Notes under the pieces: generated by a model
What the model was told of the DNA's origin: nothing
The model's database searches: none
The model's input: only the letters and a program-made list of their open reading frames with translations
Position numbers and translations under genes: made by a program
Shown here: positions 41,591 through 50,300 of the stretch, in pieces
Layout of the letters: the number at the start of each line of letters is the position of its first letter
How positions within the stretch are numbered: the stretch's first letter is position 1
Assembly: GCA_964516925.1 (NCBI GenBank)
Contig: CAZEXL010000004.1
Location: 27,545 to 91,544 of the forward strand
Length of the DNA stretch: 64,000 nt
Direction: 5' to 3'
From: CAG-552 sp964516925
GTDB taxonomy: Bacteria > Bacillota > Clostridia > Christensenellales > Pumilibacteraceae

Positions 41591-42572
41591 TGCAGCAAAC
41601 AACGATATTATTCTCGACGTAAGACATCTTAAAAAATACTTCCCGGTAGAAACGAATTTCTTCGGTAAGCCGACCAGATTTCTTAAAGCAGTCGACGACG
41701 TTTCGTTTAAAGTTCAAAAAGGCAAGACGATCGGTATCGTAGGCGAGTCCGGTTGCGGCAAAACCACCATGGGACGTTGCGTAATGCGTTTGCACGAAAT
41801 AACGTCCGGCGACGTTTTGTTCAACGGCATCAATATTCGCGAACTTTCTCACGAACAGATGCGCAAACTTCGTCCGCAGATACAAATGATCTTCCAGGAT
41901 CCGTATTCATCGCTTTCGCCCAGACTTCCCGTAGGTGAAATCATCGGCGAAGCAGTTCTTGCTCACAAGCTTATCGATCAGGCAAATTACAAGGACTACG
42001 TTATAAACGTAATGCGCAAGTGCGGACTTCAGGATCACTATTACGAGCGTTATCCTCACGAGTTCTCCGGCGGACAGCGTCAGCGTATTTGTATCGCAAG
42101 AGCGTTGGCTCTTAATCCGAAGCTCGTTATTTGCGACGAACCGGTATCGGCGCTCGACGTATCCATTCAGGCTCAGATAATCAACTTGCTCGAAGATTTG
42201 CAGTCGGATATGGGACTTACTTACGTGTTCATTTCGCACGACTTGTCCGTTGTAGAACACATTTCGGATGAGATCGGCGTTATGTACCTTGGCGGTATGG
42301 TGGAAAGCGGCGACAAAACGAAGATCTTCGCTAATCCCATGCATCCGTACACGCAGGCATTGTTCTCGGCGGTTCCCGTACCCGATCCTAACGTTAAAAT
42401 GAATCGTATAGTACTTAAGGGCGACATTCCGTCCCCGGCAAATCCGCCTAAGGGCTGCAAGTTCCATACTCGTTGCAACAAGTGTATGGATATCTGCAAG
42501 GAAGTTGCGCCTAAGTACAAAGAGTACGAGCCGAATCATTTCTGTGCTTGTCACTTGTACAACCAAGACTAA
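41577..42572 (+). CDS. oppF: Oligopeptide ABC transporter ATP-binding protein, OppF type
   Basis: A 331-residue ATPase of normal length, without membrane or inserted parts. Walker A GESGCGKT (56-63), Q-loop FQDPYSSLSPR, signature FSGGQRQR, Walker B VICDEPVSALD, and the C-terminal oligopeptide-transporter domain with a cysteine cluster (CKFHTRCNKCMDIC...FCACH) known in related proteins to bind an iron-sulfur cluster. Its ATG overlaps the oppD end by 14 bases, so the two ATPases are likely made in equal amounts. Last gene of the operon. Confidence 0.95.
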   Translation: METNNAANNDIILDVRHLKKYFPVETNFFGKPTRFLKAVDDVSFKVQKGKTIGIVGESGCGKTTMGRCVMRLHEITSGDVLFNGINIRELSHEQMRKLRPQIQMIFQDPYSSLSPRLPVGEIIGEAVLAHKLIDQANYKDYVINVMRKCGLQDHYYERYPHEFSGGQRQRICIARALALNPKLVICDEPVSALDVSIQAQIINLLEDLQSDMGLTYVFISHDLSVVEHISDEIGVMYLGGMVESGDKTKIFANPMHPYTQALFSAVPVPDPNVKMNRIVLKGDIPSPANPPKGCKFHTRCNKCMDICKEVAPKYKEYEPNHFCACHLYNQD

Positions 42573-42586
42573 TTTCAATTAATAAT

Positions 42587-42620
42587 GTATGGGCGGAGAA
42601 ATCTTGCCCATACTTTGTTT
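42587..42620 (+). terminator. Terminator of the peptide-importer operon
   Basis: Perfect 8-bp stem GTATGGGC / GCCCATAC with an 11-base loop, followed by TTTGTTT. Confidence 0.75.
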
Positions 42621-42670
42621 ATAGTCGGATTTGTTTGAAAGCAATTTCGGCGACGGAGTAAGGAGTAATT

Positions 42671-42934
42671 ATGTGTTTTAAAAAGAGCAAAAAGAAGTAC
42701 GCCGACGACGACGGCAGAACGATTGCCAATATGAACGTAGAAGGCATGCCGTGGTACGACGCCAACAAAGAAGAAAACGACAAAAAGAAGGAGCGCATGG
42801 AACAGTTGCGCATTACTCGCAAGGAAAAATGGGCGATGATAAAGGCTGCGTATCTTGCGTATTTGCCCATGCTTCTCGTCGTTATCGGCGCATTTACCGT
42901 TACTATGCTGCTAATTGCGCTGTGGCTTAGCTAA
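42671..42934 (+). CDS. Small single-helix membrane protein of unknown function
   Basis: An 87-residue protein: a basic and acidic cytoplasmic part (CFKKSKKKYADDDGR at the start, KEENDKKKERMEQLRITRKEK near 48-68) and one C-terminal transmembrane helix (about 64-86, LPMLLVVIGAFTVTMLLIALWL). Preceded by AAGGAG. It lies between the importer terminator and the asnS promoter as a separate unit. I do not recognise the family. Confidence 0.7.
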   Translation: MCFKKSKKKYADDDGRTIANMNVEGMPWYDANKEENDKKKERMEQLRITRKEKWAMIKAAYLAYLPMLLVVIGAFTVTMLLIALWLS

Positions 42935-42940
42935 ATTCAG

Positions 42941-42969
42941 TTGACAAAATCGCAAATAAGCTTTATACT
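42941..42969 (+). promoter_or_regulatory. Promoter of asnS
   Basis: TTGACA (42941-42946), 17-base spacer, TATACT (42964-42969). The leader is only about 57 bases, too short for a T-box. Confidence 0.85.
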
Positions 42970-43032
42970 AGTCGTACGAATTGCAAGTAAGCAAGTCGTG
43001 ACTATACGAAACAAATTAATTAAGGCAAAAAA

Positions 43033-44403
43033 ATGAAACACATCGACATTAAAAAGTTATTCGACGGTTCGCTTGTTGGTCAACAAGTAGTGGTATGCGG
43101 CTGGGTTCGTACTTGCCGCGATTCTAAAAATATGGCGTTTTTGGAACTTAACGACGGTACTACGCTCAAGCATTTGCAGGTGGTTATCGACAAAAACGTT
43201 ACCACGGGTTACGAAAACTGCACGACGCTCGGTTGCGCCGTAAAGGCGGAAGGGACGCTTGTAAAGGCGGAAAAGGGCGACGGCGTAGAGGTAAACGCAA
43301 AGCGGCTTACGCTTTTGGGCGAATGTCCGCTTGACTATCCGTTGCAAAAGAAGCGCCACACCATGGAGTATTTGCGTACCATTCCGCATTTGCGCGTTCG
43401 CACTAATACATTTAACGCAATGCTTCGCGTTCGCAGCGTGTTGTCCGACGCAATTCACGAGTACTTCCAAAACAACAACTACGTATACGTGCATACGCCC
43501 ATAATCACTGGCAGCGACTGCGAAGGCGCGGGCGAAATATTCCACGTAACAACGCATGATTGGAGCTATGCTGCTAAGTCGCAAAAAGAGTATTACGAAA
43601 CGGACTTTTTCGGTCAGCGTGCCGGACTTACCGTTTCCGGACAGCTCGAGGGCGAAATGGCGGCAATGGCAATGGGTAAGATTTACACCTTCGGGCCTAC
43701 ATTCCGTGCCGAAAACAGCAATACAACTCGTCACGCTGCGGAGTTCTGGCAGATCGAGCCGGAAGTCGCGTTTGCGGAATTGCCCGACATTATCGAAATT
43801 GCAGAAGAACTTATTAAGTTTATTATAAACGCAGTGCTTACTAAGTGCCCCGACGAAATCAAGTTTTTCGACGAACGTTTCGAAAAGGGCTTGGAGGAAA
43901 AACTCCGACGCGTGGTAGAAAGCGAATTTAAGGTGCTCGACTACACGGAAGCGGTTGATATTCTCAAAAAGTCCGGTCGTCAATTTACCTATCCCGTGGA
44001 TTGGGGTTGCGACTTGCAGACCGAGCACGAAAGATATCTTACCGAAGAAGTGTTTAATAAGCCCGTGTTCGTAACCAACTATCCCAAGGATATAAAGGCG
44101 TTTTACATGAAGCAGAATCCCGACGGCAAGACCGTTGCGGCTACCGATTTGCTCGTGCCCGGCATTGGCGAAATTATCGGATGCAGCGAACGCGAAACCG
44201 ACGTAGCAAAGCTCACTCAGGCTATGGTTGAACGCAATATGAACGTTGCCGACTACGAGAATTATATGGCGCTTCGTAAGTTCGGAGCCTGTCCGCACAG
44301 CGGATTCGGCTTGGGACTCGAAAGAATTTTGCTTTACGTTACGGGGCTGGGAAATATTCGCGACGTGCAGCTTTTCCCGCGTACCGTCGGCGATTTAAAG
44401 TAA
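43033..44403 (+). CDS. asnS: Asparaginyl-tRNA synthetase
   Basis: A 456-residue class IIb synthetase that charges tRNA-Asn. It has an N-terminal OB-fold (VVVCGWVRTCRDSKNMAFLELND), then class II motifs: motif 2 FRAENSNTTRHAAEFWQIEPE (AsnRS-type rather than AspRS-type) and motif 3 GFGLGLERILLYVTG. Length is standard. Only weak AAGG sequence precedes the start. An R1 hairpin begins with the base after the stop codon. Confidence 0.96.
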   Translation: MKHIDIKKLFDGSLVGQQVVVCGWVRTCRDSKNMAFLELNDGTTLKHLQVVIDKNVTTGYENCTTLGCAVKAEGTLVKAEKGDGVEVNAKRLTLLGECPLDYPLQKKRHTMEYLRTIPHLRVRTNTFNAMLRVRSVLSDAIHEYFQNNNYVYVHTPIITGSDCEGAGEIFHVTTHDWSYAAKSQKEYYETDFFGQRAGLTVSGQLEGEMAAMAMGKIYTFGPTFRAENSNTTRHAAEFWQIEPEVAFAELPDIIEIAEELIKFIINAVLTKCPDEIKFFDERFEKGLEEKLRRVVESEFKVLDYTEAVDILKKSGRQFTYPVDWGCDLQTEHERYLTEEVFNKPVFVTNYPKDIKAFYMKQNPDGKTVAATDLLVPGIGEIIGCSERETDVAKLTQAMVERNMNVADYENYMALRKFGACPHSGFGLGLERILLYVTGLGNIRDVQLFPRTVGDLK

Positions 44404-45245
44404 CCGTACTTTTCTTTAGGAAAAGAAAAGTAGGCAAAAGAAACTTAAACCTTATGTCATTCTGAGCGAAGCGAAGAATCTCGCGGAAGCGAAACGTATG
44501 TTAGTACTATCGGTTAAGCAGAAAACAATTCCAAACCTTATATTAATTATTTAAAAAGTCGCTTAAAAAGCGTCTTTTTTAAAGGGCGAGATTGTCACGT
44601 TTGCAAACGCAAACTCGCAATGACAAGGCTAGGTAGGTCGTTTTTATTACATTATTTTCTACTCATAACCATACGTCATTGCGAGCGAAGCGCGGCAATC
44701 TCTCCGTGCAAATGCAAGCTATCGGTGTAATCAAGCGCACTACCGTCCGCAAACGTAAAATAAGGAATCGCTTCCGCGAGATCCTTCAATTCCTTCAGGA
44801 TGACATTAAGTAGGGGAAGCGTACTTAATATCCTTATATTTTGGCAACCAACAACGTAAAAATCTACTTTTATTTTTCTTACTAAACCTCTCTTGTCATT
44901 CTGAGCCGCAAGGCGAAGAATCTCGCGGAAGCGAAACCATATGTTAGTACTATCGGTTAAGCAGAAAACAATTCCAAACCTTATATTAATTATTTAAAAA
45001 GTCGCTTAAAAAGCGTCTTTTTTAAAGGGCGAGATTGTCACGTTTGCAAACGCAAACTCGCAATGACAAGGCTAGGTAGGTCGTTTTTATTACATTATTT
45101 TCTACTCATAACCATACGTCATTGCGAGCGAAGCGCGGCAATCTCTGCGTGTAACTGTACGCTTTCGGCATAATTATACGCACAAACCCAAACCAATTCC
45201 TGTCAAGCTTCTTTTGCCTACTATTCTTCTCAGAAGAAAAGTAGG
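44404..45245. repeat. Non-coding repeat block with a 203-bp direct duplication
   Basis: About 840 bases without genes. An R1 copy (44404-44433) starts right after asnS and another lies at 45216-45245. The stretch 44501-44703 recurs at 44944-45146 (offset 443) with almost no change; it includes a GTCGCTTAAAAAGCGTC hairpin, an inverted R3 copy and a direct R3 copy. Between them, 44758-44890 repeats the block at 8279-8410. R2 copies lie at 44457-44490, 44767-44812 (inverted) and 44897-44935. Confidence 0.85.
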
Positions 45246-45300
45246 TCGGCGAAAAAAACGGCATTTTACGCAAAAAAATTTTAAAAGGGCATTAAAATCG

Positions 45301-45329
45301 TTGACAAAGCTTTACAAATAGTTTATTAT
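45301..45329 (+). promoter_or_regulatory. Promoter of the S10-spc-alpha ribosomal operon
   Basis: TTGACA (45301-45306), 17-base spacer, TATTAT (45324-45329). Confidence 0.75.
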
Positions 45330-45335
45330 AGATAA

Positions 45336-45546
45336 GCTGTCACTATGTGCAGTATGCTCGCCAATGGGTTGATGTCGGAGGTTACCGCAGTAAAATTAGC
45401 ATTGTTGCGGAGAACTCAGGCGGACAAGTGCGGCAAAAGCCGCGCGGGCTTCGAGCGTCGTCGATTGGGCCGAAAGGCTCATTAAAAAAGGCGAGTTTAA
45501 CACACACGACGGAGTTGTTCGAAGTTAATTGCTATGGAGGTTAAAA
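45336..45546 (+). promoter_or_regulatory. Long 5' leader of the ribosomal protein operon
   Basis: About 210 bases of untranslated RNA before rpsJ with hairpins GCGGC-AAAA-GCCGC (about 45431-45444) and GGGCC-GAAA-GGCTC (about 45467-45480), the latter followed by ATTAAAAAA. Leaders at this place often mediate autoregulation by a ribosomal protein. A GTG-started frame 45347-45544 ends 2 bases before rpsJ but has no ribosome binding site and no recognisable product. Confidence 0.5.
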
Positions 45547-45855
45547 ATGGCAAGTCAAAAAATCAGAATTAAGCTTAAGGCTTATGACCATGACCTGATC
45601 GATCAAAGTGCCGCAAGAATCGTAGAAACGGCAAAAAAGACGGGCATCAAGGTAAGCGGTCCTATTCCGCTTCCTACGGACAGAGAAGTTGTTACAATTT
45701 TGCGCGCCGTACACAAGTACAAGGATTCGCGCGAGCAGTTCGAATTAAGAACGCATAAAAGACTGATTGATATTTACAGTCCTTCGGCAAAGACGGTTGA
45801 TTCGCTTATGAAGTTAGATTTACCCGCCGGTGTAGATATCCAGATTAAGTTATAA
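45547..45855 (+). CDS. rpsJ: 30S ribosomal protein uS10
   Basis: A 102-residue protein of the small subunit head, also known as NusE in antitermination. Typical start QKIRIKLKAYDHDLID, middle VSGPIPLPTDREVVTILRAVHKYKDSREQFE-type loop, and the THKRLIDIYSPSAKTVD end. The start follows TATGGAGGT. First gene of the ribosomal superoperon. Confidence 0.98.
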   Translation: MASQKIRIKLKAYDHDLIDQSAARIVETAKKTGIKVSGPIPLPTDREVVTILRAVHKYKDSREQFELRTHKRLIDIYSPSAKTVDSLMKLDLPAGVDIQIKL

Positions 45856-45876
45856 GGTATCGGAGGGTTGAAAATT

Positions 45877-46509
45877 ATGGAAAAAGCTATATTGGGTAAA
45901 AAGCTCGGTATGATGCAAATATTCGACGAAACGGGCTTAGCGGTACCTGCGACCGTAGTAGAAGCAGGTCCCCTCGTAGTAGTAGGCAAGAAAGTTAAAG
46001 GCAAGGATACCCACGACGCAATCGTTTGCGGTTTCGAGGACGTTGAAGAGCGTAAGCTTGCTCGTCCGATTGCCGGTCAGATGAAGAAGGCAGGCGTTTC
46101 CTTAAAGCGCGTACTTCGCGAATTCAGATTCGCCGATTGCGCTAAGTACAATGTCGGCGACGTTATCAAGTGCGACATCTTTGCTGCCGGCGACGTAGTA
46201 GACGTAGTAGGCGTTACCAAAGGTCGCGGATTTACCGGCGCTATCAAAAGATGGAATCAACATCGTCTTAAGATGACTCACGGTACCGGCCCCGTTCACA
46301 GAGAGCGCGGTTCCACGGGTGCAAACAGTACTCCCAGCAAGGTTATAAAGGGATTGCACATGGCGGGACATTACGGTCACGAAAGAGTAACTATCAAAAA
46401 CCTTAAGATAGTAAGAGTAGATGCGGAACGCAACGTTCTTTTAATTAAGGGCGCGATTCCGGGCCCCAAGGGCGGTTTAGTAACGGTTAAAGAAGCCGTT
46501 AAGCGTTAG
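45877..46509 (+). CDS. rplC: 50S ribosomal protein uL3
   Basis: A 210-residue early-assembly protein near the peptidyl transferase centre. Marks: ILGKKLGMMQIFDE at the start, the VTKGRGFTGAIKRWNQHR central extension, and THGTGPVHRERGSTGANS. I use the ATG at 45877 after CGGAGGG; an in-frame TTG at 45868 overlaps that site. Gap to rpsJ is 21 bases. Confidence 0.97.
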   Translation: MEKAILGKKLGMMQIFDETGLAVPATVVEAGPLVVVGKKVKGKDTHDAIVCGFEDVEERKLARPIAGQMKKAGVSLKRVLREFRFADCAKYNVGDVIKCDIFAAGDVVDVVGVTKGRGFTGAIKRWNQHRLKMTHGTGPVHRERGSTGANSTPSKVIKGLHMAGHYGHERVTIKNLKIVRVDAERNVLLIKGAIPGPKGGLVTVKEAVKR

Positions 46510-46517
46510 GAGGAAGT

Positions 46518-47141
46518 ATGGCAAGCATTAAAGTTTATAACCAAACGGGCGCACAGACCGGCGAGCTCGAACTTGACGAAAGCGTTTTCGGCGCAGAGTA
46601 CAACGAAGGGCTTATTCATCAGGTCGTAGTAGCGCAAGCAAACAATGCAAGACAGGGCACCAAGAGCACGCTTACCAGAACCGAAGTTCGCGGCGGCGGC
46701 AGAAAACCTTGGAGACAAAAGGGTACCGGACATGCACGTCAGGGTTCGATAAGAGCTCCGCAGTGGATAAAGGGCGGCGTGGTATTCGCTCCGAAGCCGA
46801 GAGATTTCTCGCAAAAGGTTAATCTTAAGGCAAGACAAGCTGCGTTAAGAAGCGCACTTTCCGCAAAACTCAGCGACGGCGACATGATCGCGGTAGACAA
46901 GTTCGAAGTAGGCGGCAAGACCAAGGAAGCTGCGGCTATCCTTAAGGCGCTTAACGTAGACAAGCGCGTGCTTATCGTAATCGACGGCGCAAACGAATCT
47001 TTCTTACGCGCTACCAACAACATTTCGTCCGTGCGAGTTATTCCTGCAAATCAAATCAACGTTAAAGAGTTGGTTGAAAACGCTAAGTGCATAATGACGG
47101 TGCCGGCTATCAAAAAAATTGAGGAGGCATACAAAGCATGA
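46518..47141 (+). CDS. rplD: 50S ribosomal protein uL4
   Basis: A 207-residue protein lining the exit tunnel. The tunnel loop is visible as VRGGGRKPWRQKGTGHARQGS (about 58-78), followed by RAPQWIKGGVVFAPKPRDF. In some bacteria uL4 also represses this operon. Its stop overlaps the rplW start by 4 bases (ATGA), so translation is coupled. Confidence 0.97.
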   Translation: MASIKVYNQTGAQTGELELDESVFGAEYNEGLIHQVVVAQANNARQGTKSTLTRTEVRGGGRKPWRQKGTGHARQGSIRAPQWIKGGVVFAPKPRDFSQKVNLKARQAALRSALSAKLSDGDMIAVDKFEVGGKTKEAAAILKALNVDKRVLIVIDGANESFLRATNNISSVRVIPANQINVKELVENAKCIMTVPAIKKIEEAYKA

Positions 47142-47428
47142 ACGCTTACGACGTTATAAAGAGGCCCGTTACTTCCGAAAAGAGTTACGCAGGCATTACT
47201 AGAAAAAAGTACGGCTTTATCGTTGACGTAAACGCAACCAAGACCGACATCAAAAAAGCGGTTGAAGAAATTTTCAAAGTAAAAGTTGCGTCGGTTAACA
47301 CCGTAAACATCAAAGGTAAGCTTAAAAGACAGGGACGCACTCAAGGTTATACGTCCGACATCAAAAAGGCTTACGTTCAGCTTACTGCTGACAGCAAGGC
47401 AATCGAATTCTTCGAAAGCTTGAGTTAA
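47138..47428 (+). CDS. rplW: 50S ribosomal protein uL23
   Basis: A 96-residue protein at the tunnel exit that contacts trigger factor and SRP. Marks: NAYDVIKRPVTSEKSYA, YGFIVDVNATKTDIKKAVE, and VNTVNIKGKLKRQGRTQGYTSDIKKAYV. Starts within the rplD stop region. Confidence 0.97.
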   Translation: MNAYDVIKRPVTSEKSYAGITRKKYGFIVDVNATKTDIKKAVEEIFKVKVASVNTVNIKGKLKRQGRTQGYTSDIKKAYVQLTADSKAIEFFESLS

Positions 47429-47440
47429 TGGGAGGACATT

Positions 47441-48268
47441 ATGGGTATTAAAAGATTTAAGCCGATTACCCCGGGTACCAGATTTAAGACGGTAAGCTCG
47501 TTCAGCGAGGTAACTACCGATCAGCCCGAGAAATCGCTTCTTAAAAGTATAAACCGCAAGGGCGGACGTAACAGCTACGGCAGAATAACCGTTCGTCATA
47601 TCGGCGGCGGAAACCGCAGAAAGCTTCGTATCATCGACTTTAAGCGCGACAAGGACAACGTTCCCGCAAAGGTCGCTACCATCGAATACGATCCCAACCG
47701 CACTTCGTACATTGCGCTTTTGCATTACGCAGACGGCGAAAAGAGATACATTCTTGCTCCCTTAGGACTCCAAGTCGGCGACACTGTCGTTTCGGGCAGC
47801 GATTGCGATATAAAAACCGGCAACGCATTGCCGCTTGCTTCTATCCCTGTAGGTACTCTCGTTCATAACATCGAGATGCAGCCGGGCAGAGGCGGCAAGA
47901 TGGTAAAAACCGCAGGAGCGGCAGCTCAGCTTATGGCTAAGGAAGGCAAGTATGCAACGCTTCGTCTTCCCAGCGGCGAAATGAGAATGATTCTTCTTAC
48001 CTGCAAAGCAACGATCGGACAGGTCGGCAACCTCGACCACGAGCTCGTTTCTATAGGTAAGGCAGGTCGTAAACGTCATATGGGCGTTAAGCCGACCGTC
48101 CGCGGTGTAGTTATGAACCCCTGCGATCACCCGCACGGTGGTGGTGAAGGTAAGTCCCCGATCGGTCGTCCCGGTCCCGTTACTCCGTGGGGTAAGCCGG
48201 CTCTTGGTTACAAGACCAGAAACAAGCACAAGAACAGCAACAAGTTCATTGTTAAGCGCATAAATTAG
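47441..48268 (+). CDS. rplB: 50S ribosomal protein uL2
   Basis: A 275-residue protein at the subunit interface, required for peptidyl transfer. Marks: KRFKPITPGTRFKT, GRNSYGRITVRHIGGGNRR, and the C-terminal active-site region VMNPCDHPHGGGEGKSPIGR with its conserved histidine. Preceded by GGGAGGAC, 12 bases after rplW. Confidence 0.98.
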   Translation: MGIKRFKPITPGTRFKTVSSFSEVTTDQPEKSLLKSINRKGGRNSYGRITVRHIGGGNRRKLRIIDFKRDKDNVPAKVATIEYDPNRTSYIALLHYADGEKRYILAPLGLQVGDTVVSGSDCDIKTGNALPLASIPVGTLVHNIEMQPGRGGKMVKTAGAAAQLMAKEGKYATLRLPSGEMRMILLTCKATIGQVGNLDHELVSIGKAGRKRHMGVKPTVRGVVMNPCDHPHGGGEGKSPIGRPGPVTPWGKPALGYKTRNKHKNSNKFIVKRIN

Positions 48269-48279
48269 CGAGGTAAATT

Positions 48280-48558
48280 ATGAGTAGAAGTTTGAAAAAA
48301 GGTCCTTACGTAGAGGAAAGATTGTATAACAGGGTTTGCGCCCAGATGGATACAACGGATAAAAAAGTAATTAAAACTTGGTCTAGAAGTTCTACTATTT
48401 ACCCGGAATTCATCGGACAGACTATCGCGGTACACGACGGACGTAAACACGTTCCCGTATATTGCACCGAAGAAATGGTAGGACACAAGCTCGGCGAGTT
48501 CGCTCCCACCCGTACTTTCAAAGGTCATGCCGGCGAAAAGACGACTAAGGGCAAATAA
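48280..48558 (+). CDS. rpsS: 30S ribosomal protein uS19
   Basis: A 92-residue protein of the small subunit head. Typical SRSLKKGPYVEERL start, TWSRSSTIYPEFIGQTIAVHDGR-type core and GHKLGEFAPTRTFKGHAG end. Length normal. Confidence 0.98.
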   Translation: MSRSLKKGPYVEERLYNRVCAQMDTTDKKVIKTWSRSSTIYPEFIGQTIAVHDGRKHVPVYCTEEMVGHKLGEFAPTRTFKGHAGEKTTKGK

Positions 48559-48569
48559 GGAGAAGTAAA

Positions 48570-48974
48570 ATGGAAAATACCATCAAAAGTAGAACTCAGA
48601 TAAAGCAAGAGAGAAACGAGACCAAAAGAGAAATGCGTCCGTTCGCTCGCGCAAGATATATCAGAATTTCTCCGAGCAAAGTAAGAATCGTTATCGATAC
48701 CGTTCGCGGCAAGTCGGTTAACGTTGCGCTTGCAATGCTCGAAGCAATACCCAACGCGTCGGCAGAGGTTGTTTACAAGCTCGTTAAGTCGGCTGTAGCT
48801 AACGCCGAAGTTAAGGGTTTGTCCAGATCCGATCTTTATATCGCTGAAATTTTCGCAGACGGCGGTCCGATTCTTAAGAGAATGAACCCCGTTTCCAAGG
48901 GTAGAGCTCACCGTATCAATAAGCGCACCAGCCACATTACGGTAATACTCGACACTATCAAGGAGGACAAGTAA
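48570..48974 (+). CDS. rplV: 50S ribosomal protein uL22
   Basis: A 134-residue protein lining the exit tunnel. The core begins at about residue 24 (RPFARARYIRISPSKVR), so there is a lysine/arginine-rich N-terminal extension of about 22 residues beyond the usual length. The tunnel loop lies near GPILKRMNPVSKGRAHRI. AAGGAG precedes the chosen ATG. It ends 2 bases before rpsC. Confidence 0.96.
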   Translation: MENTIKSRTQIKQERNETKREMRPFARARYIRISPSKVRIVIDTVRGKSVNVALAMLEAIPNASAEVVYKLVKSAVANAEVKGLSRSDLYIAEIFADGGPILKRMNPVSKGRAHRINKRTSHITVILDTIKEDK

Positions 48975-48976
48975 TT

Positions 48977-49636
48977 ATGGGACAAAAAGTTAATCCCCAC
49001 GGACTCAGAGTCGGCGTTATCAAAGGATGGGACGCTCAGTGGTACGCTTCTAAAAAAGACTTTTCGGAGTATTTGGTAGAAGATTACAAAATCCGCGAAT
49101 TTATTAAAAACAAGTATTACACCTTCGGAATTTCCAAGACGACTATCGAAAGAGCACAGGGCAAGGTTACCGTTAATATCTTTACGTCCAAGCCCGGTAT
49201 GCTTATAGGCGTTAAGGGCGCAGGAGTAGAGCAGCTTAAAAAAGAGCTTGCAAAGGTAGTTGCCGGCGGCAGAGTTATCCATATCAACATTATGGAAGTT
49301 AAACGTCCCGATATGGACGCTCAGCTCGTTGCCGAAAACATTGCGGCTCAGCTCGAAAAGCGTGCATCGTTCCGTCGCAGCATGAAGCAAGCTATGGGCA
49401 GAGTAATGCGTAGCGGCGCAAAGGGTGTAAAGATTATGGTTTCCGGAAGATTGGACGGTGCCGAAATCGCTCGTAGCGAAAGCTACCACGACGGTTCTAT
49501 TCCTCTTCAGACGCTCCGCGCCGACATCGATTACGCCGAGGCAGAGGCTAATACCACCTTCGGTAAGATCGGTATAAAGGTGTGGGTTTACAAGGGAGAA
49601 GTTATCCCGCAACTTAAGGAAGGAGGACAACGCTAA
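48977..49636 (+). CDS. rpsC: 30S ribosomal protein uS3
   Basis: A 219-residue protein at the mRNA entry site with a KH domain (PGMLIGVKGAGVEQLKKEL, about 74-92) and the C-terminal GRLDGAEIARSESYHDGSIPLQTLRADIDYA region. Typical start GQKVNPHGLRVGVIKGWDAQWYA. Its stop shares one base with the rplP start. Confidence 0.97.
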   Translation: MGQKVNPHGLRVGVIKGWDAQWYASKKDFSEYLVEDYKIREFIKNKYYTFGISKTTIERAQGKVTVNIFTSKPGMLIGVKGAGVEQLKKELAKVVAGGRVIHINIMEVKRPDMDAQLVAENIAAQLEKRASFRRSMKQAMGRVMRSGAKGVKIMVSGRLDGAEIARSESYHDGSIPLQTLRADIDYAEAEANTTFGKIGIKVWVYKGEVIPQLKEGGQR

Positions 49637-50091
49637 TGTTATTGCCTAAGAGAGTTAAAAGACGTCGCGTTCAGCGTGGCAGAATGACCGGTAAGGCAAA
49701 CAAGGGTAACGTTATCGCATACGGTGAATACGGTCTCGTTTCTTGCGATCCCGGTTGGATCAAGTCGAATCAGATCGAAGCAGCTCGTATCGCAATGACC
49801 AGATATATCAAGCGTGGCGGTCAAGTTTGGATAAACATTTTCCCGCACAAACCGGTAACCAAAAAACCTGCCGAAACTCGTATGGGTTCCGGTAAGGGCG
49901 CTCCCGAATATTGGGTAGCAGTAGTAAAGCCGGGCAGAGTTCTGTTTGAAATGGCAGGCGTGCCCGAAGATGTAGCAAAAGAAGCGCTTCGTCTTGCTTC
50001 GCACAAACTCCCCGTAAGGTGCAGAATTGCTCGCAAAGACGAACTCGTAAGCGCAGATGCTAACGTAAACAACAAGGAGGTTGACGCATAA
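49636..50091 (+). CDS. rplP: 50S ribosomal protein uL16
   Basis: A 151-residue protein near the A site that helps position tRNA. Marks: LLPKRVKRRRVQRGRMTGKANKGN, ARIAMTRYIKRGGQVWI and TRMGSGKGAPEYWVAVVKPGR. The C-terminus is about 10 residues longer than usual. Overlaps both rpsC and rpmC by one base (TAATG). Confidence 0.97.
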   Translation: MLLPKRVKRRRVQRGRMTGKANKGNVIAYGEYGLVSCDPGWIKSNQIEAARIAMTRYIKRGGQVWINIFPHKPVTKKPAETRMGSGKGAPEYWVAVVKPGRVLFEMAGVPEDVAKEALRLASHKLPVRCRIARKDELVSADANVNNKEVDA

Positions 50092-50288
50092 TGAAAACTT
50101 CATTCCGTGATTTGCAAGACGGCGAACTTAACGCTAAGCTCGCAGAACTTAAGCAGGAACTTTTCAACTTGCGCTTCAGCCATGCAACGGGACAACTTGC
50201 TAACCCCATGCAGCTTAAAAGATGCAAAAAGGATATCGCAAGAATAAAGACCGTTATTCGCGAGCGAGAACTTGCGAAAAAAGCGTAA
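50091..50288 (+). CDS. rpmC: 50S ribosomal protein uL29
   Basis: A 65-residue two-helix protein next to the tunnel exit. Marks: SFRDLQDGELNAKLAELKQELFNLRF and the LKRCKKDIARIKTVIRERE end. Starts in the last base of the rplP stop. Confidence 0.97.
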   Translation: MKTSFRDLQDGELNAKLAELKQELFNLRFSHATGQLANPMQLKRCKKDIARIKTVIRERELAKKA

Positions 50289-50300
50289 TCGGAGGGTAAT

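Noticed and set aside
42970..43032. T-box leader before asnS
   Set aside because: The leader is about 57 bases with no specifier loop or T-box sequence.
45347..45544. 65-codon GTG frame ending just before rpsJ
   Set aside because: Could be a leader peptide but has no ribosome binding site and no low-codon or attenuation pattern; kept as part of the RNA leader.
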